DNA of 64,000 nt from Chionoecetes opilio. Lineage: Eukaryota; Arthropoda; Malacostraca; Decapoda; Majidae. The notes below the pieces were generated by a model, which was not told the DNA's origin, made no database searches, and saw only the letters and a list, made by a program, of their open reading frames with translations. Both the position numbers and the translations under genes were made by a program. This document shows positions 53,170 to 64,000 of this stretch, in pieces (the stretch's first letter is position 1; each line of letters opens with the position of its first letter). The stretch covers positions 502,501-566,500 of the forward strand of contig JACEEZ010001676.1 in NCBI GenBank assembly GCA_016584305.1, written 5' to 3'.

Positions 53170-54235
53170 ACATATACATAAAGACGGTAATTTAAGACAC
53201 CCCCCCAAAAAAATATACCACAAAAAATGGTAATTCAAAAAACACCTCTAAAAAGAAATACATATTATACAAAAAAACGGTAATTTAAGACACCCCCAAA
53301 AAAATATATACTACGAAAAACGGTAATTTAAGACACCCCCAAAAAATATACTACGAAAAAACGGTAATTTAAGACACCTCAAAAAAATATACTACGAAAA
53401 ACGGTAATTTAAGACACCCCCCAAAAAATATACTACGAAAACGGTAATTTAAGACACTCCAAAAATATACTACGAAAAACGGTAATTTAAGACACCCCCA
53501 AAAAAATATATACTACGAAAAACGGTAATTTAAGACACTCCCCCAAAAAATATACTACGAAAAACGGTAATTTAAGACACCCCAAAAAAAATATACTACG
53601 AAAAACGGTAATTTAAGACACCCCCAAAAAATATACTACGAAAAACGGTAATTTAAGACACCCCCAAAAAATATACTACGAAAAACGGTAATTTAAGACA
53701 CCCCAAAAAATATACTACGAAAAACGGTAATTTAAGACACCCCCAAAAAATATACTACGAAAAACGGTAATTTAAGACACTCCCCCAAAAAAATATACTA
53801 CGAAAAACGGTAATTTAAGACACCCCAAAAAAATATACTACGAAAAACGGCAATTTAAAACACCCCCAAAAATATACTACGAAAAACGGTAATTTAAGAC
53901 ACCCCCCTAAAAAATATACTACGAAAAACGGTAATTTAAGACACTCCCCCAAAAATATACTACGAAAAACGGTAATTTAAGACACTCCCAACAAAATATA
54001 CTACGAAAAACGGTAATTTAAGACACCTCCCAAAAAAATATACTACGAAAAACGGTAATTTAAAACCCCCCAAAAATATACTACGAAAAACGGTAATTTA
54101 AGACACCCCCAAAATATACTAGAAAAACGGTAATTTAAGACACTCAAAAAAATACTACGAAAAAGGTAATTAACCCCAAAATACCCTTAAAATAAATATA
54201 GTACGTATTACAAAAAAACGGTAATTTAGGGGATC
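53170..54235. repeat. ~39-bp minisatellite, about 26 units
   Basis: The unit is 'tactacgaaaaacggtaatt' followed by TAAGACAC, a C-run and an A-run. Length varies (about 36-42 bp) mainly through the C and A homopolymers. Central units are almost identical; those at both ends are diverged, as expected of expansion in the middle. Confidence 0.96.
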
Positions 54236-54288
54236 TTGGAGGCGATATGGTATAGTAGGAGAATATATGGTAGAAGGATATATATTTG

Positions 54289-54330
54289 TTTTTTACTTCA
54301 CAAAGGACTGGCCAAGGGCATCAATGAAAT
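54289..54330 (-). mobile_element. LINE family B, extreme 3' end
   Basis: 'cttcacaaaggactggccaa' matches the terminus of the 8.4-kb and 62.3-kb copies; about 40 bp is retained. Confidence 0.65.
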
Positions 54331-54454
54331 GGAAGAAGGTAGATATGGTAAAATAAGCAGAACATTGGAAATTCTAGCAAAGGAGACTTATCGATAGACT
54401 TTGTGTGATTCGCCATGAAATCTTGCGTCCGTGTCCAATCCTAATCACGAAGGG

Positions 54455-54623
54455 AGAAGGAGGAGGAGGAGGAGAGGAGGAGGAGGAGGAGGAGGGGGAG
54501 GCTGAGGAGGAGGAGGAGGAGAGAGGAGGAGGTATATAAGGGCAGGTGTGTTATAATTTTTTCCTTTATCCTTACCGCTACGCTCTGCTATATATATTCG
54601 ACACACACACACACACACACACT

Positions 54624-54686
<63 letters not shown>

Positions 54687-54704
54687 ACACACACACACAC
54701 ACAA
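54455..54704. repeat. (GGA)n tract and (AC)n microsatellite
   Basis: GGA triplets at 54458-54532, then (AC)n at 54601-54704 with CTGAC and CTC interruptions. Confidence 0.95.
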
Positions 54705-54969
54705 TGTTGATGAAATAATGAAAGTCAATTAACATGTTATACAATGAACGTATCGTGTAATCTTTCACTTTGATGAATAGGTTAATGGTCGTCGCTGCCA
54801 TTCTGAACATTAGTGAAGACGATAATGATGATGATGATGATTTTGTAAGTTGTATAATTACACATAGAACGCCGCAAGATAATTATAAAGATAGAGCGAA
54901 GGTTAAAAAATTATGGATGGAATGAAAAGTCGTTCAAATTGCGGTTGTTTGATAGTTGTTGTTTTTTAC

Positions 54970-54973
<4 letters not shown>

Positions 54974-55033
<60 letters not shown>

Positions 55034-55180
55034 GTTTATGTGTGTGTGTGTGTTTGATTTCTAGATACTAAAGTCAGCACTAACACCACCATCACCACAC
55101 ACAACCACCACTACCACCACACAACCACTACCACACACCACCTATCACCACCACCACCACCACCACCACTCATGCACACA

Positions 55181-55224
<44 letters not shown>

Positions 55225-55337
55225 CCCTTCCTCCATTCCCATTCCTATAAACACAAATCAACTTGACTCATTCCTAAAAGATTGCAATTAGTATCGGGTG
55301 TGGCTTCATTCCCTTGTCAGCGGGGGTGGGGGGGCTG

Positions 55338-55382
<45 letters not shown>

Positions 55383-55400
55383 GTGTGTGTGTGTGTGTGT
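54974..55400. repeat. (GT)n, (CAC)n and (CA)n cluster
   Basis: GT at 54974-55054, CAC/CCA triplets at 55080-55170, CA at 55170-55220, and GT at 55339-55400. Confidence 0.93.
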
Positions 55401-55592
55401 TAGATATAGTTTTGCTGATTATTTTCTTGTCTTTTTCTGGGGTTGATAAATGGTAGCAAACAAGGGGTCAGGTCTGTGCCTTTGGTAATTAAGGGTATAG
55501 GGAACGGCATTAATGGGTTGCCGTTTGGGCCTATTATCTTAATGGCACTAGTTAGTTTATGTCTCCTGAAACCGAGTCCACGCGTCAACAGT

Positions 55593-55595
<3 letters not shown>

Positions 55596-55625
<30 letters not shown>
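55596..55625. repeat. Short (GT)n
   Basis: About 30 bp. Confidence 0.9.
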
Positions 55626-55630
<5 letters not shown>

Positions 55631-56259
55631 AGTAGCATGTATGTATGTGTGAGGGTGTATATTAATTTTTTATCGGAATGTTCTGTAAACGGAAATAATC
55701 AAGAAAATTGTTATATACCCACCTTAGAAAAACTCTTGAATGGCTCTCAAGTAATCAGTTAGTAATGATTGTGGAGGCATTTTATTGACATTTTACTATA
55801 AGTCTGTTACGAGTTTCTGTGATGGCTCAGTGACTAGCATACCTTTCCTTGTTAATAGTCACTTGCATCCTCTCGTTAATCTTTTGTTACTCCTAATCTT
55901 TGTTACTCCAACTTTTCTTCATCTTTTTCTTGAATATGTTTTACTCAATCTTTTGTTACACGTCGCCGTTACTCTATTCAGGAGACGAGAGTTCCAGCTT
56001 TCCTTAGAGCCAGAGAGGGAGTATTCGTATTCAAATACATTCGAATACAGTATACTCCCAACCCAATCCCATTCCCAATTCATGATGATTCAAACGCGGG
56101 GATTAATGGATAATCTCAATTCCTTTTTCATTGTTCACTGGATGCGTTTTGAGCTTGAAACACGAAACTGACAAGCTACTCTGTGACAAGTGGCATTGAG
56201 AAAAAGTGTGTGGGCAAGGAGTGTACCTTATTATGATCGGTGGAACGTTTTAATGCACC
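55626..56259. other. No gene recognised
   Basis: A 128-codon plus frame (55785-56171) shows no recognisable motif. Confidence 0.35.
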
Positions 56260-56590
56260 TAAATGCGTACCTATTCTTCCCCATCCTCTTCCCCAACTCC
56301 TCCCCATCCTCTTCCCCACCTTCCTCCCCACAACCTCCTCCTCCCCACTTCCTCCCACCACTCCCCTTCTCTCCACCACCCCTCCTATCCACACCACACT
56401 CCTCCCCTACCCTCCTCAACACACTCCTCCCCACCCTCCTCTCCACCCTCCTCCCACCTTCCTCCACACCCTCCTCCCCACAATCCTCCCCACAATCCTC
56501 CCCACAACCTCCTCCCCACCCTCCCCACCCTCCACCCCAGCCTTCCCCCACCCCTCTCCTCCCCACCCTCCTCCCTACACCCCTAACAAA
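56260..56590. repeat. C-rich CCTCCCCAC minisatellite
   Basis: Irregular CTCCTCCCCACC-type units over about 330 bp, open in several frames on both strands; low complexity. Confidence 0.88.
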
Positions 56591-56909
56591 GCCGCGTGCA
56601 TCATATATCACGTACGCTCAAATGCAACGAGTTTGTGTGTATAGCGTAGCCACTGTCCCGTATACAGTTCGAGGGTTCCTTACGCTTACTCCCGTGTATC
56701 TAATGCGTTATTGGTGCCCCGTATATATAAACAGGCAGCTCTGCAGGTACCCCGGGTGAATAAGCTTGGGCCAGTACACTCTTCACTTTATTAATACACG
56801 CCTGTTAACACCTAAATACCCCTTGTGAGGAAGGAGGTTTTATGGATTCTCTTCATGACCGGGAAACTGCTTTTGTGTTGACTGGAAGCACACGTCACAA
56901 CATGTACTG

Positions 56910-57339
56910 TGCCTCCTCCTCCTCCTCCTACTGTGCTTCCTCCTCCTCCTCCTCCTCCTCCTCCTTTTGCCTCCCCTTTTCTCCTCCTTCCTCCCTCCTC
57001 CTCATCCTCCTCTCCTTTTCCACCTCCTCCTCCATCCTCCTCCTCCTTTCCTCTCCTCCTCCTCCCTCCTTCCTCCTCCCCTCCTCCTCCTCCTCCTCCC
57101 CATCACCTTGCCTAACAGCCGTAACATACCTCCTTTCTTGTTAAATCTATCCTCCTCCTCCTCCTCTCTCCTCCTCTCTCCTCCTCCATCATCCTTCCTC
57201 CTCTCTCCTCCTACTTCCTCCTCCTTCTCCTCCTCTTTCCTCCTCCCCTTTCTCCATCCTCTTTCCTTTTCCTCTTCCTCTGCTTCCCATTCCAATCCCT
57301 TCTACCTAGCCGGCCCCATATAATACACACACACACACA

Positions 57340-57381
<42 letters not shown>

Positions 57382-57382
57382 C
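56910..57382. repeat. CTC-rich tract and (AC)n microsatellite
   Basis: CTCCTC with CTTT interruptions fills 56910-57250, broken by about 50 bp of unique DNA near 57110. (AC)n follows at 57325-57382. Confidence 0.9.
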
Positions 57383-57587
57383 ACATACATCCCAAACCTA
57401 CTTGGCCTCAACATTCTATAAGTATTCTTCACATAAGATATTTTCAAGATACGTATAGTAAGTACTATATTGTTAACTATTTCTTGTCATACGCCGACAT
57501 TCCAATGCATGTAAGAAAACCATCCCGCCAGCTGCCGGTCTCCATAATTTAGTGGCGGCAGCGTGCATAAATTGTAGGTACTTTGTG

Positions 57588-58190
<603 letters not shown>

Positions 58191-58399
58191 TCCTAGCCGG
58201 ACACACAAACAATTGCAATCAGCCGCAACAAAAATAAGGGTAGCGTATTGCACCATTAAATGAATCGTATAAAAACATCAGGAACGTCGTGGCTTCAAAT
58301 TCTTCCTCTCATGTTAGAATCTTGCCCCAATCACTACTATTATTGACCAAGGAGGGAAATCGTCTCCTAATACCGCCCCCTTCGTGTATTGTATGTACC

Positions 58400-58790
58400 T
58401 CCTTCCTTCTCTCCTTTCTCTTCCTTTCTTTTCTCCCTTCCTTCTCCCTGCTTCTTCCTTCCCTTTCGTGTAGCTACTATAAGGGTTCGTAAGTATTCGT
58501 GTAGCTATTACTTATATATGTCCTTCCTTCTCTCTCTCTTTCTTTCTCTCCTTTCCTTCTCTCCTTTCTCTCCCTACCTTCTCTCCCTAAATCATCTCCC
58601 TAAACTCTCTCCCTTCCTTCTCTCCTTTCTCTCCCTACCTTCTCTCCCTTCCTTCTCTCCTTTCTCTCCTTTCTCTCCCTTCCTTTCTCCCTTCCTTCTC
58701 TCCTTTCTCACCCTCCCTTCTCTCTTATCTCACCCTTCCTTCTCTCCTTTCTCTCCCTATCTTCTCTCCTTTCTCTCCCTACCTGCTCCA
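58400..58790. repeat. Pyrimidine-rich CCTTCTCTCC minisatellite
   Basis: Irregular 'ccttctctcctttctctcc' units over about 390 bp. Confidence 0.85.
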
Positions 58791-58908
58791 GTGTCACCGG
58801 GCGCCGTATGGTCAATGTGACATAGCTAGACTAATTTTGATCCTTGCCAGACCTTATGAAGACAGAAAAAAGGAAAAAGGGAGAAATAATACAAAGATGT
58901 CCGCTTGG

Positions 58909-59032
<124 letters not shown>

Positions 59033-59091
59033 CATTTTGAGTCTTCTGTGTGAACTAACACTATGCAAGGGGCAAGGATCCATATGGGAAA

Positions 59092-59140
59092 GGAACATAA
59101 GAACATACAAAAATAAGGAAGCTACAAGAGGCCGTGAGGA
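59092..59140 (-). mobile_element. LINE family A, 3' terminal fragment
   Basis: The complement contains 'cggcctcttgtagcttcc' and TTCTTATG-type end. Confidence 0.7.
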
Positions 59141-59865
59141 AGGTGATGATAGGAAAATACTTAACCATTGGGTATATATGTATAAGGACTTTTATATCGT
59201 CGTATTTGAAGGATATTATATAGGATACAAATGATATGATGACATGATAAGAATATTAAGTATAAAGTATTTGAAGGGGGATTAGTTAGTTAGTTAGTTA
59301 GTTAGTTGGTTAGTGGTTCTCATCGATAGCAGCGTCCGGTGAGGGGAAGAAAAGAGAGGAGAGGAGGGAGGGGGTGAAGGCTGCCAGACAGGACTTCCAA
59401 AATACTAGATTATAATATACATAATAGGACGCTATCACCGACCGTATCTAATTAGACAAACATGAGATAAGACATTGTATCAACACAGAATGTAATGTTC
59501 ACGAGATAATAATGAATGTTTTCCTGATAATCTCACTGTTTCTCACTCGTTTAGATTATCTTGTTTCAAAATGAGGATATTAAAACGCTCTTATGTCTTC
59601 CGGTTACTGTTTTTTATTTAGATTTTTGTTTTTATCTCTTGTCGTGGCGGCGAAGGGAAGCGACACAGGGGTTTCATCCTGCGGGGCGGGGCGGAGATGG
59701 GGAGATACTGGATGGGGCGGGACTGGGGGCGACGGAGGGGGGGGGGGCGAGGCTGGCAAGGGGGGGAAGGGGCGTGGCTGGGGTGGCTAGGAAATGTTTG
59801 CAAGAAGGGGGGGTGTTTGTGGGCAGTGCTGGGTTGGTAGGAAAACAGTAGAGGCTTGGGGAGTT
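59141..59865. other. No gene recognised
   Basis: Contains (GTTA)n at 59285-59310 and a G-rich patch at 59680-59780. Confidence 0.4.
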
Positions 59866-60510
59866 ATGGTAAGGGCGTTAAGAGTTGTCCGGGGCTGTAA
59901 GGGGGCGAGGTCCATGAGAGCGTTAAGAGTAGTCCTTGGCTGTGAGGGGGCGAGGATTCATGAGGGCGTTAAGAGTAGTTCCGGGGCTGTGCGGGGGCGA
60001 GGTCCATGAGGGCGTTAAGAGTAGTCCGGGCTGTAAGGGGGCGAGGTCCATGAGGGCGTTAAGAGTAGTCGGGTGGCTGTGAGGGCGAGGTCCATGAGAG
60101 CGTTAAGAGTGTCCGGGTCTGTAAGGGGGCGAGGTCCATGAGGGCGTTAAGAGTAGTCCGGGGCTGTAGGGGGCGAGGTCCATGAGGGCGTTAAGAGTAG
60201 TCCGGGGCTGTAAGGGGGCGAGGTCCATGAGGGCGTTAAGAGTAGTCGGGGGCTGTGAGAGGCGAGGTCCATGAGAGCGTTAAGAGTTGTCCGGGGCTGT
60301 AAGGGGGCGAGGTCCATGAGGGCGTTAAGAGTAGTCCGGGTCTGTAAGGGGGCGAGGTCCATGAGGGCGTTAAGAGTAGTCCGGGTCTGTAAGGGGGCGA
60401 GGATCATCAGGGCGTTAAGAGTAGTCCGGGTCTGTAAGGGGGCGAGGATCATCAGGGCGTTAAGAGTAGTCCGGGGGCTGTAAGGGGCGAGGACCATATT
60501 GGCGTCAAGA
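59866..60510. repeat. ~45-bp G-rich minisatellite, about 14 units
   Basis: The unit contains 'gagggcgttaagagtagtcc', 'gggtctgtaagggggcgagg' and 'tccat'. Lengths vary from 41 to 49 bp. Neighbouring units share variants ('ggatcatca' in the last pair, 'gggtctgtaa' in four consecutive ones). Confidence 0.95.
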
Positions 60511-60635
60511 GATAAGGACAAGGGTATTAGACATAGTTGATATAGGAGATAGGCTGGACAGGTGAGGATTAATCATGATAAGGGTCAATGCGATGGGCCT
60601 ACATTTTTTATGACAAATTACGAGATGGTAAGGTA

Positions 60636-60637
<2 letters not shown>

Positions 60638-60681
<44 letters not shown>

Positions 60682-60730
60682 AGAGAAGATAGAGAGAGTG
60701 AGGAGAGAGAGAGAGAGAGGAGGAGAGAGA

Positions 60731-60781
<51 letters not shown>

Positions 60782-60785
60782 AGAG

Positions 60786-60823
<38 letters not shown>

Positions 60824-60826
60824 CGA

Positions 60827-60861
<35 letters not shown>
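60638..60861. repeat. (AG)n microsatellite, interrupted
   Basis: About 224 bp with many GGA and AAG slips. Confidence 0.95.
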
Positions 60862-60862
<1 letters not shown>

Positions 60863-61024
60863 AAACTACATAGCTTACAGTTCCCTCTGTACTCCTGAGC
60901 AGTACATAAAATTTCCATTGAAAGCTAAATTTAACAATGCTACTATAATTATTAAACCATAGTAAAATATTTATTACAGGACCCTCATCTTATCCATCTC
61001 ACGCCCTCTTGTAGTACCTCCTGT

Positions 61025-61140
61025 CCTGGTGCCCCTAACCCTCGTGTCCCTAGTTGGTGCCCCTAGTCCTGGTGCCCTTAACCCTCGTGCCCCTAGCCCT
61101 GATGCCCCTAGCTTTCATGCCCCTAGCCTTTTATAGCGTC
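61025..61140. repeat. 15-bp minisatellite
   Basis: 'ggtgcccctagtcct'-type units, about seven, diverged; reads as VPLxL pentads in one frame. Confidence 0.85.
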
Positions 61141-61509
61141 TTGTCCCATCTAATGCCTCCCTTTTTCCCTTGTCTCATCTCATGCTGTCCTTCCTCCCTT
61201 CTCCCATATCATGCTTCCTCCCTTGTCCCAATCCTCATTCCAATCCCTCGCTTTACGTGTGTCTCTGTCGTTACGGTATAATACAAATGTTAACTCTAGG
61301 GTAGGGGAAAGTGACGGGCAGTTCTGGGCTCCTGTAGATACCTGGGGCCAGAAGGGCGGTGGCGGGCGGAACCTGAGCTTGTACGAGGAAACATAAATTA
61401 TAGAAGAATTGTCTTATTTTCCCAGTTACTCGTTTGGGTGTCTCGGTCACTCTCGGTATGCAATTCATAGCAGGCTGTAGATTAAGGCTCCCAGTTTACC
61501 TTCTGTCTG

Positions 61510-61885
61510 ATTATACGACAAAATATTTACTCATGATTTAAGAAGAATGGTTTTTAAGTTGCCATTTTTCTACTTTTTATGAAATATTTACACTCGTTAA
61601 GAAGAACGGTTTTTGAAGTTACCATTTTTTCTACTAGTAGTTATGAAATATTTACCCTTTGTTTAAGAAGAACAGTTTAAAGTTACCTTTTTTTTTACTT
61701 GGTTTGAATATTTTACCCAAAAATCAATGGAACACCTTCAGTAATATATCAGATTATTGCCTTTCTGTCTGATTATGAAACAAAATATTTACACGTTATT
61801 TAAGAAGAACGGTTTTAAGTCACCATTTTCTTTGACTTGTTTTGGATATTTACCCAGAAATCAATGGAACACCTTCAGGTTATTA
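61510..61885. repeat. ~63-bp tandem repeat, four or more diverged units
   Basis: 'ttaagaagaacggtttt' recurs near 61538, 61597, 61663 and 61800 with 'atatttac'. A longer duplicated piece includes 'aatcaatggaacaccttcag' at about 61723 and 61860. Confidence 0.85.
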
Positions 61886-62245
61886 AAGCGATGCAGGTGT
61901 TAACAGATTAGATCATTTGTGTGTTATCTTATCTTGTTCATTAGGCATTCCTAGGGAGGCAGTTAATGGCTTCCTGGGCCTCTCATTACACCTCCTCGCT
62001 CCCTCATTCGTGACGGCCTCATCAACAGCAACAACCCATCCCCCGAGTGTCCATGGCGCGCTATCTGATGCTACGGAGAGCGGCGGGTTTCCTTCCGTTC
62101 CCCAATGACAGATTTTGTTCTTCTCCTTTTTGTTTTCTTATCCCAACTTTTTCGTACCCCAACCACCCGTTTGAGGCGAAAAGGAATGGCATATTAAAAG
62201 AAAAAAAAACTTATATTATTACATCATTATTACATTATTAAAAAA
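61886..62245. other. No gene recognised
   Basis: Mixed sequence. Confidence 0.4.
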
Positions 62246-62249
62246 AATA

Positions 62250-62650
62250 TTTTACATCACAAAGGACTGGCCAAGGGCTAAAAAAAAAAGTAACAAAAAG
62301 CCTGTCAGTTTTTTTTTTTATTTATTTTTTACATCACAAAGGACTGGCCAAGGACAAAAACCAAAAACAAAGTAACACAGAAACCCTCTTAGTTGCCAGT
62401 CCCTATGTAGAAGACACTACATTTAACGTGCCGAAATATATGATTGCTTGGGAAAAAGTTACAAAGAGCAAAAAAAGGTATGAACAGGCTCACAGTCTAG
62501 TATTCTAGTATATGCACATCCAAAAATGTAAAAAAGTCCAAGAAACTGCATTTTTTTTCAAGTGTTTTCATAAAAAATGGATTACAGACAGTAAGAGAAT
62601 AAAGAAAAGGAGGGTGGGCCAATTTAGTTCTGGAGGTGTCTTGTCACATC
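62250..62650 (-). mobile_element. LINE family B 3' ends, one carrying a ~170-bp insertion
   Basis: 'catcacaaaggactggccaa' starts two overlapping copies at about 62253 and 62331. The second matches the 8.4-kb element through 'ttgccagtccctat..agaag', is broken by about 170 bp of foreign DNA (62415-62586), then resumes at 'acagtaagagaataaag' to 'ggtgtcttg'. Confidence 0.75.
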
Positions 62651-62866
62651 AACACCAAGAGCGAGTCACACCTGCCTCTTGACCACAGGCAGACACGATC
62701 CAACTGCAGGGAGCATGGAGGTCATACTGCTAATGGCTATTGGGTCACCTTGGTACGCGTTGAAGATATATCAGAAAACATTCCACAAGCGTTTTAGACT
62801 CAAACGCTATAGGCTCAAGTAAAAAAAAAAGCGTCATTTCGCTTTTTTTTTTTTTTTTTTTTTTTG

Positions 62867-62908
<42 letters not shown>

Positions 62909-63318
62909 GATGCATGCAAGGTTTCCACAAAAAAAATATAGATTGTCAGCAGGTGGATTTGTGAGGTGGGAGGAAATCTAAGACCACCTGATTCGTATTG
63001 GAGGAGAGGAAATGTGTCTGTTGAATCCCGAATCACTTATACTGATTGGCGTCACAGTATAGAGAAAAATTCCCTCTACTACTTCTATCATGGATTGCCT
63101 CTATACTACACTGAGGCCACATCATCGTTCCAACAGTAATAATCAAGACACAAGAGAACCATTGTGTTTTCGTCCCTATAAGAACATCTACTGAGTCGTC
63201 TTGAGCTGTCGTGGTGTAGCTTACGTTATTTCAAGATTAACTGACCATCTATCTATTAAATCATAAATCAATCTAGTAAATCTATATAATCATCTTTTAA
63301 AAGTCAATTGATCTAGGG
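62651..63318. repeat. Oligo-T/(GT)n at 62848-62907, otherwise no gene recognised
   Basis: T-run at about 62848-62868 joined to (GT)n at 62871-62907. The rest is mixed sequence. Confidence 0.6.
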
Positions 63319-63436
63319 TTGTTTCGTCGACACCTCCGTCAGTCAACCATTTAATTGCACGACCCTTTGAAAACCTGTGTTGTGTCGTCGTTTTGAACTA
63401 TCGTATAGGTTATTTCGTCGACACCCCCGTCAGGCT
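63319..63436. repeat. ~90-bp spaced direct repeat
   Basis: 'tttcgtcgacacc' plus CCCGTCAG-type ending occurs at about 63322 and 63413. Confidence 0.75.
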
Positions 63437-63722
63437 GGGCAGCAATGACCTCTGGGACGTCCGGAGGCAGCTGCACGGGGTCACAGCGGGTCACCAGTCA
63501 GCTGCCGGCGGGACCCCAGGCAGGAGGGCGTGGCTCCCTTCCCTGGTCTAACGTCCTGTGAAGGAAATGACTTGAAAAAGGCCACCTGGGTCCTGGGTCT
63601 GAGGGTCTGAGGCAAGACTTTCTCCTCCCTCGCCGTGTCCACCTCAGCATGGGGCAAGCGAGCCACTTTTTTTGCTACCGTTCATTTTGTATAATTACTC
63701 AATTTTTCCCTGTTTAGTTGGT

Positions 63723-63724
<2 letters not shown>

Positions 63725-63758
<34 letters not shown>

Positions 63759-63905
63759 GGGGAGAGGTGGTTTAGGTGGATGTGTGTCGTGTATGTCTGT
63801 GAATAACATAACCCATGCATACTTTTCGTTTGTTTATTTTGTATAATTACTCCATTTTTCCCTCAGTTTAATTGGCAGGGGAGGGGAGGAGGAGAGGAGG
63901 TATAA

Positions 63906-63993
<88 letters not shown>

Positions 63994-64000
63994 TATAACC
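63725..64000. repeat. Short (AG)n and terminal (GT)n
   Basis: AG at 63725-63755 and GT at 63906-63991. 'ttttgtataattactc' occurs before each (63685 and 63838), so the two simple repeats sit in a ~150-bp tandem duplication. Confidence 0.88.

Noticed and set aside
56190..56759. 189-codon Pro/Ser-rich frame
   Set aside because: Arises from the CCTCCCCAC minisatellite; the opposite strand is also open.
59285..59310. (GTTA)n as interstitial telomere
   Set aside because: The arthropod telomere repeat is TTAGG; this is a four-base repeat only about 25 bp long.

Overview
This window looks like intergenic DNA from an animal nuclear genome, and I could not support any intact host protein-coding gene, rRNA, tRNA or snRNA in it. 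Very long (AG)n/(CT)n, (GT)n and (AAT)n tracts occur every few kilobases, together with many minisatellites and several families of dead non-LTR retrotransposons. That texture is typical of arthropods, and the density of (AG)n points to a decapod crustacean (crab or shrimp). The decapod call is inference from repeat texture, because no host gene was found to confirm it.

Layout. 0-9.7 kb: microsatellites, LINE 3' ends, the first TTAA-flanked MITE, a 135-bp foldback, a perfect 19-bp palindrome and two large (AG)n blocks. 9.7-18 kb: mostly low-feature DNA, a 24-bp minisatellite (12.5-13.1 kb), local duplications and a (GGA)n-flanked repeat at 14.0-14.9 kb. 18.07-20.72 kb: a higher-order array in which triple-hairpin heads alternate with ~402-bp modules. 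22.3-24 kb: decayed segmental duplications. 24.06-24.96 kb: pyrimidine-rich minisatellite. 25.1-27.3 kb: the only substantial coding relic, a CR1-like LINE with a recognisable reverse transcriptase and several frame breaks. 27.3-28.2 kb: an element with two tandem ~302-bp units and a 3' part nearly identical, in inverted orientation, to 14.46-14.80 kb. 29-35 kb: MITEs and the 30-bp and 26-bp minisatellites. 35-53 kb: (CT)n/(AG)n blocks and most of the TTAA MITE copies, several inside older tandem repeats. 53.2-54.2 kb: ~39-bp minisatellite. 54-64 kb: GT, CA, CTC and AG tracts, a ~45-bp minisatellite (59.9-60.5 kb) and further LINE 3' ends.

The clearest unifying observation is a ~210-bp MITE family present ten times. 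Its copies are bounded by TTAA, or a one-base variant, and start with CCCCTT or a close variant. This fits non-autonomous piggyBac-type elements. Two copies have lost the same terminus and end instead in a copy of their opposite flank. A second TIR family of ~215 bp is present three times. The LINE relics belong to at least five families, recognised by C-terminal protein tails or shared 3' ends. Two of the three (AAT)n/(ATT)n runs are the 3' tails of one of these families. All coding-like long frames over the minisatellites are explained by repeat units that are multiples of three and lack stops.
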